NCBI RefSeq assembly: GCF_000333595.1
Contig: NZ_BADK01000023.1
Location: 1-63,457 of the forward strand
Direction of reading: 5' to 3'
Length of the DNA: 63,457 nucleotides
Source of the DNA: Azospirillum sp. B506
GTDB lineage: Bacteria > Pseudomonadota > Alphaproteobacteria > Azospirillales > Azospirillaceae
Made by a program: the position numbers and the translations under genes. Position 1 is the first letter of the stretch. Each line of letters begins with the position of its first letter. Below the pieces are notes generated by a model that saw nothing but the letters and a program-made list of their open reading frames with translations, was not told the origin of the DNA and searched no databases. Shown one piece after another: positions 17,272-25,565 of the stretch.

Positions 17272-17784
17272 TCAGGGATAGAGCGCCGCACTGTTCAGGA
17301 TCTGCATGATCCACGGCGGCGGGTTTGCGTTCTTAGACGCGTAACCGACCCGATCTGACGAGCGCAGGACGGTGCCGCCGTCGGGCACCAGGGTGGGAAT
17401 GAACGCTTCGACCATCTTTCGGGCGGCTGCGTCAGCGTGGGCGTAGGAAACGAACTCCGACAGTGTCACGGTGATCGGCAGCGTACCGCCGCCGCTCCAG
17501 GTGAAGACGGTTTGCCAGCCGTCTTCTGTTTGGCTGGCGACGGTGGTGTCGAACGGGCGGCGGAGGGCCTCGGCCAGTTGGCGACCGATGGCCCAGCGGG
17601 CGAAGGTCAGCAACATTGGCACATGGTCTTCGGCGCCGAGGCCGGGCCAAGTGAATGGACGCTCTTCGACAGCTATGGGACCGGTGACACCGACGACGGC
17701 AGTGGCCGTGTGGTCTTCGATGCGGATGGCACCGCGCGGTCGCGTCATGGTCACGCGGCTGGTGACGGTGGGGTTTTCGGTCAC
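17272..17784 (-). CDS. Hypothetical 170-residue protein
   Basis: Sound coding pattern from ATG 17784 to TGA. No family recognised. The sequence is mixed alpha/beta in appearance, with 'HVPMLLTFARWAIGRQLAEALR' split as HVPMLLTFARW / AIGRQLAEALR forming an apparent helix, and a C-terminal Pro-rich segment. No signal peptide or membrane helix. It stands alone on its strand. Confidence 0.5.
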   Translation of the reverse strand: MTENPTVTSRVTMTRPRGAIRIEDHTATAVVGVTGPIAVEERPFTWPGLGAEDHVPMLLTFARWAIGRQLAEALRRPFDTTVASQTEDGWQTVFTWSGGGTLPITVTLSEFVSYAHADAAARKMVEAFIPTLVPDGGTVLRSSDRVGYASKNANPPPWIMQILNSAALYP

Positions 17785-18204
17785 GGGGGAGGCCTTTCTG
17801 CAATTTCAGCGGAAAGGGTGGAAAGCTAATCAGCCTTGAACAAGAGGGTGCGACGGAGTTTCGCGTTCCGCGGGTGGTTTTCGGCCGCGGCCGGCGGGTC
17901 CGCTTCGACCCCTCCGGCGGAGCGGGCGGATTCAACCGGGGGGCGCCGGGATTTCGGCCCTGTCCTACCACATCTTGATTCCGCCCCGCCCGGGCGCTTT
18001 CGCATAACTTCCACCCCCGCGCGAAGGGGCGTCAAATCAGTGGGTTACGCCCCTACAACCCGGCCGCGGAGGGACGTTATGACAAACCCGCCCGTACAAC
18101 CGCGCACAGCCGGCCTCGCGCGCGCGAGGGGGGCACGCAACGCCGAACAGCGATGATGGAACATCGGGATTTGCAACCGCGCTGGACAGGCGCGACCGGC
18201 GACC
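17785..18204. other. Intergenic with dispersed short repeats
   Basis: 420 bp. GGACGTTATGACAA at 18072-18085 recurs at 19089-19102, each followed by a CCG-rich stretch. CAACCGCGC motifs occur near 18097, 18177 and 19033. GATTCAACCGGGGG lies at 17929. These may be REP-like or operator sequences; no gene is supported. Confidence 0.4.
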
Positions 18205-18942
18205 TCACAGGCAGACGCTGTCGTAGCCGCCGCGCAATGCCCGGCGCACCGTCGTCAGCAACGTGCCGGCGCTCTTCTCAAAATGGTCGATCACATAGAC
18301 CACACGGTCCTCGTAGTACGGGTAGCGTCCCCATAAACGGTAATGTGTCTCGTGCAGTTCCTGCAGATCGGCGAGAACGGCACTGTCCAGACCCAGCTTC
18401 CGGTCCTGCGCCTCGTCCAGAAGCGCGCCAAGGTCATGACCAAAGCATTTCGTGAGAACCTTATCGTCGATACCGCGCGCGCCCAGGAATGCCTTCAGCG
18501 CCAACTCGATCATGTGGGTGAGGAGGAAGTGCGACGGCCACCATGACATTGGATGCTTCTCCATCGTCTTAAAGGCGTCGAAGAAGGCATCCGCCATCCT
18601 GAGACGGTCGTCGGACATCATGGAGGAGGGCACCACCGCCTGCACGCTGGCACCGCTGTTCCGAACCACCAGGCACTCGGCATTGATATTTCTCACGGTA
18701 TCCATTGCTTGATCTCTTATGTCTTCCTCCCGCTTCAAGTCGGTCTGCAGTTTCTTGATTTCGGCTTGTATGGCGGCCAACCGGGCCTTATCGGCTGGGC
18801 ACTGCTTCTTCTCCGCTTTCAGCTCGCGAAGCCGGATCTCGATCGCCGCCCACTCCCGACGCGAGTCACTGACCATCGCCAGTACCTGCCGACGCTCCTT
18901 CCGCAGTTTATCAAGGTGCTCGAACTCTTCCCGTGTCATCAT
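18205..18942 (-). CDS. Coiled-coil protein with HEPN-like C-terminal domain
   Basis: 245 residues. The first ~95 are strongly charged and heptad-like (LDKLRKERRQVLAMVSDSRR and following), an extended coiled coil. The C-terminal half reads like a HEPN domain: 'SHFLLTHMIELALKAFLGARG' (split SHFLLTHMIEL / ALKAFLGARG) followed by CFGHDLGALLDEAQ, the usual 'HDL' element. The RNase motif RxxxxH of toxic HEPN proteins is not obvious, so enzymatic activity is uncertain. HEPN proteins are common in defence and stress systems. It is monocistronic in an accessory region. Assignment is by pattern only. Confidence 0.55.
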   Translation of the reverse strand: MMTREEFEHLDKLRKERRQVLAMVSDSRREWAAIEIRLRELKAEKKQCPADKARLAAIQAEIKKLQTDLKREEDIRDQAMDTVRNINAECLVVRNSGASVQAVVPSSMMSDDRLRMADAFFDAFKTMEKHPMSWWPSHFLLTHMIELALKAFLGARGIDDKVLTKCFGHDLGALLDEAQDRKLGLDSAVLADLQELHETHYRLWGRYPYYEDRVVYVIDHFEKSAGTLLTTVRRALRGGYDSVCL

Positions 18943-19247
18943 GCCCCCGCATGGTCCGCAACCATCACGGTGCCCATACTATCCGACACGCGGGGCGGCG
19001 CACAGTAAGGGCGGTTGCACAAGGCCACTTCTGCAACCGCGCACACGGGCGCGCCAGGACGGAACCTTCGTCTCGTAAAGCAGAGTCCGGACGTTATGAC
19101 AAGCCGGCCCTGCGGGATGTAGGAGCACAGGGTCTCACCGTGTTCCGATATCCCAGACGAATCTTACTTTGGTGTCGTGACCCCAGATTCCAACGACAAC
19201 GGATCCCTGACAGAGTTGAAGCGTCGGTATTCAGGTCTTTGCGAATC
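18943..19247. other. Intergenic, no supported gene
   Basis: About 300 bp containing the second copies of CTCGTAAAGCAG (19072) and GGACGTTATGACAA (19089). It would include the promoter of the leftward HEPN-like gene. Confidence 0.4.
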
Positions 19248-19919
19248 CTACCGTCTCAGGAACGCGAGCACCAACACGGCAGCTGCTCCCCAGAACACGC
19301 ACTTGAGCACGGCCCGCACAAAACGCTCACGGCGTAGTGTCTCCTGGTACTTTCTGTAGCGATCCTGGAACTCGTAGATGAGCTCGCCGCACTCCTTTTC
19401 ATTTTGCTCCACGCGCTTCAGGTCGGTCGTCACCATTGGCTCCATAACGACGGCCGGAATCCCTTGGTATCCATGTACGGTGTATCGGTAGTTGCCGCTG
19501 CTCGCAGTGCCCTTCACGTAGCGGGCGCCGAGCACGGCAGTGGCACCCAGACTATGTGCCAAGTCGGCAAGCGCAGCCCGGGCTTCGTCGGGAGATTCCT
19601 TCCCGCTAACCCCAACAGCATCCGCTTCAACCAGCACCCTACCCCTCTTCAGGCTGGTCTCTTTGAGGAACAGAAAGCGGTCAGGACGAACCCAGTAAAG
19701 TGCTTGGTCGCGCGCCACACGTACTTGGCGGGCCTCCACGCCTTTCGGCGTCGGAACCGGATCAAAAGTGACCAGCGCCCCTTCGACGATCCGCTCTGGA
19801 TCAACGCGTTCTGCGAAGCCGTTGACATGGAAAAAATAGCTTTTTCCATCGGAACCGTCGATGAAGCCAAACCGCTTCACAGCCACGAACGACCGTATGG
19901 TCCCTTCTAATTGAGCCAT
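19248..19919 (-). CDS. Cold-shock-domain protein with C-terminal membrane anchor
   Basis: 223 residues. The start MAQLEGTIRSF at 19919 was chosen for the GGAGGGACAAG ribosome-binding site and because it begins a cold-shock fold. That fold has RNP1-like 'RFGFID' and RNP2-like 'YFFHVNGF' (residues ~5-70), which normally bind single-stranded nucleic acid. Residues ~115-170 (LADLAHSLGATAVLGARYV ... GIPAVV) resemble a YbjQ/heavy-metal-binding-like fold. The last ~25 residues form a single transmembrane helix preceded by a basic helix. A membrane-tethered CSD protein is unusual; function unknown. Confidence 0.65.
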   Translation of the reverse strand: MAQLEGTIRSFVAVKRFGFIDGSDGKSYFFHVNGFAERVDPERIVEGALVTFDPVPTPKGVEARQVRVARDQALYWVRPDRFLFLKETSLKRGRVLVEADAVGVSGKESPDEARAALADLAHSLGATAVLGARYVKGTASSGNYRYTVHGYQGIPAVVMEPMVTTDLKRVEQNEKECGELIYEFQDRYRKYQETLRRERFVRAVLKCVFWGAAAVLVLAFLRR

Positions 19920-20081
19920 CTTGTCCCTCCGTCCGACGGATATGCTACATCTTCGGGTAGCGCAAGATGAGCATGCGCTCCAGACTTCCACTGTACGAAG
20001 CATTGATCTCCATCAGCGGGGGAATGCTCTGTGCCGGAACACCACGTCATGGGACACGACCCCAACCAGAAGATGCAGGAA

Positions 20082-21464
20082 TTACCCTTTCCCTTTCCCT
20101 CGCCGCACCCGAGCCACCGCGCCTCGTGTTGCCCGTAGGCGCTCGGTGTAACGGGCCGGCATCACCGGCGACGTCCACCGCCCCGCCTGCATTAGTCCGG
20201 GCAGATCGACGCCGGCGGCCAGCAGGTCCTGAGCGGCGCCGACGCGCAGGGAATGCCCGCTGAAGCCGACGGCGAGTGGGTTCGCTTCGCCAGTACGCCG
20301 TTCCACCACGCGGCGCACCGCCGCCGGGCTCATCCGTTCGCCGACGCCACTGCGCGACAGGTGGCAGAACAGAAAAGCCCCGCCCCGGGTGTTCGGCCCC
20401 TCCCCGTCCGCGTCGGCCGGCCACCGCGGCGCCACCGCGCGCCAGGCAGCGAGCGCTGCCACGGTTTCAGCGGACAGCCAAGCCTCGGCACCTTGCCCTT
20501 CTTGGTCGGTTTTGGAGCGGCGGATGCGGATGGTCGCCTCTCCCGGCTGCGCATCCGGGTTTAGGGCAAGATCGACCGGGTGGAGATCCTCCCAACGTAG
20601 CGCCACCAGCTCGTTGGCGCGTGCCAGGGTGTCGCGGCCGACCAGCAGCAGCGCGCGGTCGCGGAGGTCGATGGGCTTCAGCGGTTTCGGCCGGTCGGGC
20701 TGGGCCGGATCGAGCCGATCGAGGATGGGGGCCAGCACGGCGTCGGTCAGGGCGGCCGCCTGTCGCCGCTCGGAGCCCACCTCGCGCGCATGCCCGCGCC
20801 GTTCCAGCGTCACGCTCCAGTGCCGGCAGGGGTCGGTGTGGCCGGCGGCGCGGTGGATCAGGCTGATCGACGCAAGATAGCGCGCGATGGTCGCCGGCTT
20901 GCGGGCCTTGCCGATCGTCTGGATGTACCGCCGCACCGTCTCCGGCTCGGCCGGCAGCCAGGACAGCCCCTGCTGTCCGCACCAGCCAGCAAACAGCCGA
21001 ACGTCGGCCTCGGTGGCGCGCAGGGTCGCCTTGGCATAGCCGCGCTGGGCAACGTCCATGAAGCCGCGCAGCGCGGCCATGGCGGCATCGGTGAGGGTGG
21101 TCGCGGGCACCGGCACGGCCATGGCCGACCGGGCGCACGGATTGGCGAAGCCGCCGGCGGCATGCCACCAGGCGAGCGAGCTGCGGTAGCGGCGTACGGT
21201 GCTGTCCTTGCGGCCGGCGGCGCGGGCGGCGGTAAGAAATGCCTGTACCGTACCCGGCGACGCCGGCAGCGCACCCAAACCGGCTTGGGCGCACCAGCGC
21301 ACGAAGGTCCGCCCGTCACCGAGCAGCGCCCGCCGGGTTGCCACGGCCATAGGCCCGGTGATGGCGACGCGCAGGCTCTCCACGATCTCGGGACTCAGCG
21401 AGGGCAGGAAAGCGAAGGGAATAGCCACTGCGGTAGCGGATGGAAGAGTGGTGGTTTTCGCCAT
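20082..21464 (-). CDS. Tyrosine recombinase/integrase with two N-terminal SAM-like domains
   Basis: 460 residues from ATG 21464 (MAKTTTLPSATAV), only 2 bp after the KAP-ATPase stop, so translation is coupled. Two core-binding segments (about 25-110 and 130-215) precede the catalytic domain. Visible active-site residues are R282 (ARANELVAL), K318 (SKTD), H404 and R407 (GHSLRVG), W430 and the nucleophile Y439 (ARYTE). The protein should cut and rejoin specific DNA sites. It is not beside a tRNA or recognisable att site. Being second in an operon with a KAP ATPase suggests a dedicated partner rather than a simple integrase. Confidence 0.85.
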   Translation of the reverse strand: MAKTTTLPSATAVAIPFAFLPSLSPEIVESLRVAITGPMAVATRRALLGDGRTFVRWCAQAGLGALPASPGTVQAFLTAARAAGRKDSTVRRYRSSLAWWHAAGGFANPCARSAMAVPVPATTLTDAAMAALRGFMDVAQRGYAKATLRATEADVRLFAGWCGQQGLSWLPAEPETVRRYIQTIGKARKPATIARYLASISLIHRAAGHTDPCRHWSVTLERRGHAREVGSERRQAAALTDAVLAPILDRLDPAQPDRPKPLKPIDLRDRALLLVGRDTLARANELVALRWEDLHPVDLALNPDAQPGEATIRIRRSKTDQEGQGAEAWLSAETVAALAAWRAVAPRWPADADGEGPNTRGGAFLFCHLSRSGVGERMSPAAVRRVVERRTGEANPLAVGFSGHSLRVGAAQDLLAAGVDLPGLMQAGRWTSPVMPARYTERLRATRGAVARVRRGKGKG

Positions 21465-21466
21465 CG

Positions 21467-23605
21467 TCAGAACCGCCGGCAGTTCAAGGCCGACCATCGG
21501 GCGTTCCCGGCTCGACCAGCCCACGCAGGATCGGCGTCCGCAACCGCCGCTAGACGCTCTTGCAGCAGAGCAGCATCCAAGAAGGTGTTGACGTGTGCGA
21601 ACCCCATCATGCCATAGCCGAACAGCAGGAGCGTGACGGTGCGGAGCGCGCCATCGTCGACGCGAACACGCTCTGTCAGACCGGCACGACAATCTTCGCT
21701 CCACTGGTCCAGGTTGTGCGTCAAGAACAAGGGCTCGGGGGTATAAACGGCTGACAGCAGGGTCCCAGCTTTCCAGTGGGCCAGCACGACCTTGGCCAAC
21801 TCGCCGGCTAGATGCTTGACAGTCTCAGGCGACAGCCACGCGTCGTTGATGTCTTGCTGCTTGTCCCCGAACAGGCCGAGCGCAGAACCTTGATGGCGCA
21901 GCACCGTCGCTACGGCGTCGAGATGGCCGTCTGCCAGCAGTGTGGTCAGCACGCGTGCTCCGAGTTCGATGGGCACGCCGCACCGTTTCACCGCCTGATG
22001 CAGAAGCTCAATGAACCAGAGACAGCGCGCATGGCATTCGCCGCTGTGCTCCGGCGTGGCGGCATCGATGTCTCGGGAAATGCGACCGAGAATCCGAAGG
22101 GTCCGCTCGGGGGCGGGGTCCGCGATTTCCCGGTAGACATCCTGCAGCCGGTCAAGGAAGGGGCCGAGGGTCTGTTCGGCGGAGCGTGCCTGAAGCTGTA
22201 TCAGCATGCTGCCCTCGTCGCCGGCCAGGAAGCGTGTGATTTCATGGCGGGATACGGCACCGGGCAGCAGGCCGAGGCGCAGCACCGTCATCAGTGTGCG
22301 ATGCCGGCCCAGACTGTCGGCGATGTCCGGGAGGGGCGCCGCGCCAGTCGTGCGCAACCGTGGAAACAGAAGCGCCAGCAGGTGGGCCAGCGGCGTTTCG
22401 GCTTCGACGCCCAAATCGGCCAGCCGCCGGTCTGGACCGGCCCGCTCCTGTTCGGAGAAGGCGACCCAATCTATGTCCGCCTCCCGGTCAACCGGAGCAT
22501 CACGCACCACTAGGCGCGGCTTGCGGCGGATCGCCTCGACAACGGCCGGAGCCTTGGCCAGCAGAATGCAATAGCCCAGCAGGTCCAGCCAATCGACTTC
22601 ACCGACGACCATCGGCGCCAGCACGGCGTACATGCCGCACACCCGTCGGCTGTCGCGCGGCGTGGTCAGCAGGCCATCGGTGGCGATTGCGAGCAGACGC
22701 GTCCAGCGCGGATCGGAGCGCCAGCCATCCGGGCGAACACCGGACGGCACCGCAGCCTCGAACTCCGTCGTGAAGAGGCCCTGCGTCTCGGACCTTACGG
22801 CGACGGGCAGGGGAATCTCCAACTGGACGATCTTCTCCAGATAGGCAGCCCCGCGCTCCGAATTTTTGTCGCCAAGGGCCTCGATCACCCGGCTCCGGTC
22901 GTAGGCAAGCAGGTAGGAAATGCCCGGAAAGTCGGCGACGGCACGCACGAGCTGGGCGACGGCACGGACCTCGGCGTCCTCGACCCGGTCGAGTTCGTCG
23001 ATCAGGACGACAATCGGCACGTCGACGCCGGTCAGCATGTCGGCCAGTTCCCGATGCTGCGCCGCCAGGGACCGGTCGCGGGTCAGCAAAGTCTCGGCCA
23101 CCCTGACAGCCCCTGCCGCGGCCATGCCGACGCCGGGCACCACGCTGAACAGGCCGGCGGCCGGCGCGAGATCCTTGGCATAGCCGGCCAGCTTGGCGCC
23201 CAGGTCGCGCAGCATATCGCCATGCCGGCCGTTGGCGGTGCCCACCATGGTGATCGTCGCCAGCAGCTCGGCAAAGAATTGGGTGATCACGTCGTCGCGG
23301 CCCGACACCAGCCAGGGATCGAAGCGCACCACCACCGCAGCCGGATGCTGCCGTTCGATCTCCGCCTGCAGCAGGTTGAGCAGAGACGACTTGCCGCTGC
23401 CCCAGGGACCAGTGAGGCCGACCACGACACCGCTGGCTCGGCCATCCGAGGTGACCAGGGCGCGGGCGAGGCGGGCGACGAAGCCGTCGCGCCCGAGGCG
23501 GTCGTCGGCGGGAGACTTAATCGGGCGGTCGGGGCGGTGGTTCACAGCGGCCTCGGGCGGGAAAACGACGCCGTCCAAGCTAGCCGAGCCAATCGCGGCG
23601 GGCAA
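21467..23605 (-). CDS. KAP-family P-loop NTPase
   Basis: About 712 residues from TTG 23605; a GTG at 23545 giving MNHRPDRPIKSP is an equally good start. Walker A GPWGSGKS (66-73), FDPWLVSG, and Walker B 'VVLIDELDR' (about 199-207) define a KAP ATPase. A hydrophobic insertion at ~148-170 (PAAGLFSVVPGVGMAAAGAV) sits between them, as in KAP proteins whose P-loop domain is split by membrane segments. The ~350-residue C-terminal part is helical and unrecognised. KAP NTPases are linked to membrane-associated or defence roles. The gene is first of a two-gene operon with a tyrosine recombinase. Confidence 0.8.
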   Translation of the reverse strand: MPAAIGSASLDGVVFPPEAAVNHRPDRPIKSPADDRLGRDGFVARLARALVTSDGRASGVVVGLTGPWGSGKSSLLNLLQAEIERQHPAAVVVRFDPWLVSGRDDVITQFFAELLATITMVGTANGRHGDMLRDLGAKLAGYAKDLAPAAGLFSVVPGVGMAAAGAVRVAETLLTRDRSLAAQHRELADMLTGVDVPIVVLIDELDRVEDAEVRAVAQLVRAVADFPGISYLLAYDRSRVIEALGDKNSERGAAYLEKIVQLEIPLPVAVRSETQGLFTTEFEAAVPSGVRPDGWRSDPRWTRLLAIATDGLLTTPRDSRRVCGMYAVLAPMVVGEVDWLDLLGYCILLAKAPAVVEAIRRKPRLVVRDAPVDREADIDWVAFSEQERAGPDRRLADLGVEAETPLAHLLALLFPRLRTTGAAPLPDIADSLGRHRTLMTVLRLGLLPGAVSRHEITRFLAGDEGSMLIQLQARSAEQTLGPFLDRLQDVYREIADPAPERTLRILGRISRDIDAATPEHSGECHARCLWFIELLHQAVKRCGVPIELGARVLTTLLADGHLDAVATVLRHQGSALGLFGDKQQDINDAWLSPETVKHLAGELAKVVLAHWKAGTLLSAVYTPEPLFLTHNLDQWSEDCRAGLTERVRVDDGALRTVTLLLFGYGMMGFAHVNTFLDAALLQERLAAVADADPAWAGRAGNARWSALNCRRF

Positions 23606-23614
23606 GGCAATATA

Positions 23615-23650
23615 ATAACGCCCTGATAACTGTCATTATCATGGCGTTAT
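23615..23650. promoter_or_regulatory. 36-bp interrupted palindrome between divergent KAP operon and DUF1612-like gene
   Basis: Arms ATAACGCCCTGATAA (23615-23629) and TTATCATGGCGTTAT (23636-23650) pair at 14 of 15 positions around CTGTCA. It lies 10 bp upstream of the KAP start and 93 bp before the rightward gene. This fits an operator, or a recombinase core site with 6-bp spacer. Confidence 0.75.
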
Positions 23651-23742
23651 CAAAGGCCGGTTTTTCCTACCCTTCGATGTCGGTGCAGTTAGCAACAATC
23701 ACTGCAATCGGCTATCCTGGCGCGGCTTTTCCTGGAACCGCG

Positions 23743-24975
23743 ATGACCGTCCTCTCCTGTCTCCCCGCCCTGCTCGCCGCCGAACGCGCGCTCGGCCGCC
23801 TCGACCAGGCCCTCGCCGACCCGGCGCGGCGCCGGCGCCTCGCCGCCGATGCCGCCCGCCGCTCGGCCGCCGCGGTGATCCGCCTCGACGGCCACCGGCT
23901 CGACGCCCACGACTTCCAGCGCGCCCTCGCCGCGCCGGAGCACGCCCGGGGCGAGGCCGCCCGCGCCGCCCTGCTGGTGCCGCTGTTCGCCCAGCTGCCG
24001 GCCGGTCTGACCGCCGCCCTGCCGCTGGAGCGTGCCCCCATCCGGTCCGCGGCAACCCCGGCCAGGGAGGAGGAGTCGGGGGACGTCGTGGCCGCGGTGC
24101 GCGCCTCGATCGCCGCCCTGGAGGCGATCGACCTCGGGAGCGGCGAAGAGCCGGAGGACGTGGAAGGCAATGTGGCCGTCCCGCCGCCGCCGCTGCTGAC
24201 GCCCTGGACCCGGCCCTGGCTGGACGAGTTGCACCGGCGCTGGAGTGTTGCCCAGGGCGGCCGTCCGGTCGGCCTCGGTGAGGCCCGCGCCGCCGAGGCC
24301 GGTCCGGCGCTGGAGGCGGTGGCGGAGGCCCTGGCGGCTGCGCCCGGCCTGCTCGGCGCTGCGGCGGCGATCCGCGCCCTGGCGCTGCGGCCCGATCCGG
24401 GAGCGCCGGAGCGCCGCGGTCCGGACGACGATGCCGAGAGCGCCGCCTTACGAGCCGCCGTCGCGGCGGAACGGCCGCCGACCTCCTGGTGGAATGTGGT
24501 GGTCTGGCTCGCCGCCCCCGACTTGGTCCGGGGGGCCTGCCACCTGCATCATGCGTGGCCACCGCTGACGACGGCCCTCCCCCGGGAAGTCACCGGCTAC
24601 CGCCTCGCCCTGGCCGGGACCGAGGCTGCTTGGACGCGCTGGGTCCTCGACAGCATTCCCGAGCTGGTGGCGCATGAGCTGGAGCGATTGCGGCACCTTG
24701 ATCTGGTCCAAGAACACTGGGAGGCGCGGCTGGCCGCCACGCCGCGACGCAGCAGCTCGCGCCTGCCCGACGTGCTCGACTGGCTGCACGACCGTCCGGC
24801 CTTCACCATCAGCCGGGTGGCGGGCGAGCTGAAGGGGCGGTGCGGTCTGTCGCTGCGCGGGGTGCATCTGCTGGTGGAGCAACTCGCCAAGGCCGGCGTG
24901 GTGCGCGACATCGCCGACCGCGGCGGCGAGCGGCTCTGGGCCTGCGATCTCAGCTTCCTGCCGCCCGGCCGCTGA
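23743..24975 (+). CDS. RHE_PE00001/DUF1612-like protein with winged-helix C-terminus
   Basis: 410 residues from ATG 23743 (MTVLSCLPALLAAERALGRL, preceded by CTGGAACCGCG). A longer frame to 23641 would start inside the palindrome. The opening, with 'ERALGRLDQAL' and 'IRLDGHRLDAHDF', resembles the DUF1612 family found on rhizobial plasmids. The end (RPAFTISRVAGELKGRCG ... LRGVHLLVEQLAKAGVVRDI) looks like a winged helix-turn-helix. It is Ala/Arg-rich and very GC-rich. It may regulate the divergent KAP/recombinase operon through the palindrome between them (inference). Confidence 0.6.
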   Translation: MTVLSCLPALLAAERALGRLDQALADPARRRRLAADAARRSAAAVIRLDGHRLDAHDFQRALAAPEHARGEAARAALLVPLFAQLPAGLTAALPLERAPIRSAATPAREEESGDVVAAVRASIAALEAIDLGSGEEPEDVEGNVAVPPPPLLTPWTRPWLDELHRRWSVAQGGRPVGLGEARAAEAGPALEAVAEALAAAPGLLGAAAAIRALALRPDPGAPERRGPDDDAESAALRAAVAAERPPTSWWNVVVWLAAPDLVRGACHLHHAWPPLTTALPREVTGYRLALAGTEAAWTRWVLDSIPELVAHELERLRHLDLVQEHWEARLAATPRRSSSRLPDVLDWLHDRPAFTISRVAGELKGRCGLSLRGVHLLVEQLAKAGVVRDIADRGGERLWACDLSFLPPGR

Positions 24976-24988
24976 GCGGCTGGGCCTC

Positions 24989-25417
24989 TCATCCAACAGG
25001 CCGTGGCGCATGTGGATCGGCAGAGCGTGACGCGGGGCCATGAGGAAGTCGACGCTGTTGCGATGGCCGCATGGCCTCCTCCATGGACGGCCGGCAGCGG
25101 GCCGGCAGCAGAACCGTCGTGTCGAGAGCATCCAGCGATCCTCCCGCCAGGAGCCGTACAAGGAGGGTGCGGGGGGACCTTGTCGCCGGCGCCACCAACA
25201 CCTCATGGGCGGCGGCCAAGGAGGTGTCCACCGCGTGCAATCGCTGACGAAGAGTCCAGGCTGCGCCGTTCGGTTTGCCGCCCAAAGCCCGGAACGCGGT
25301 CAGCGCATGCTCGATCGGTTCCGACCGGTCGATGTCTTCGGCCAGAACTGTCAGATCCTGGAGCAGCTGTTGGCCCGCTATGGCCGGATCGCGGGGGTGG
25401 CGGATAGAAAGGTGCAT
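24989..25417 (-). CDS. Doubtful hypothetical ORF
   Basis: 142 residues from ATG 25417 (MHLSIRHPRDPAIAGQQLLQ). The central part (LAEDIDRSEPIEHALTAFRAL, 21 residues shown here only as LAEDIDRSEPIEH / ALTAFRAL) is plausibly helical, but the C-terminal 30 residues look like non-coding translation. No family recognised. Otherwise the 24976-25565 interval holds nothing I can support. Confidence 0.3.
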   Translation of the reverse strand: MHLSIRHPRDPAIAGQQLLQDLTVLAEDIDRSEPIEHALTAFRALGGKPNGAAWTLRQRLHAVDTSLAAAHEVLVAPATRSPRTLLVRLLAGGSLDALDTTVLLPARCRPSMEEAMRPSQQRRLPHGPASRSADPHAPRPVG

Positions 25418-25565
25418 GTCCCGTCGGATGCGGGAGACGCCAGCCGGTTTGAAGCCCTGCCCACATGGGGAGGCCGTTCGGGCTGCGAATTGTCCTGGCT
25501 TGCCTCGCTGCGGCGGATTAAGGATGCGCATTGGGTGTGCATAACGGCATTGGACCACCAGATTT

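Noticed and set aside
22242-22773. Short frames opposite the KAP ATPase
   Set aside because: Arg/Pro-rich shadows of a well-supported long gene.
24976-25565. Plus-strand frame starting at 25040
   Set aside because: It overlaps the start of the TPR-glycosyltransferase in a different phase and has non-protein-like composition.
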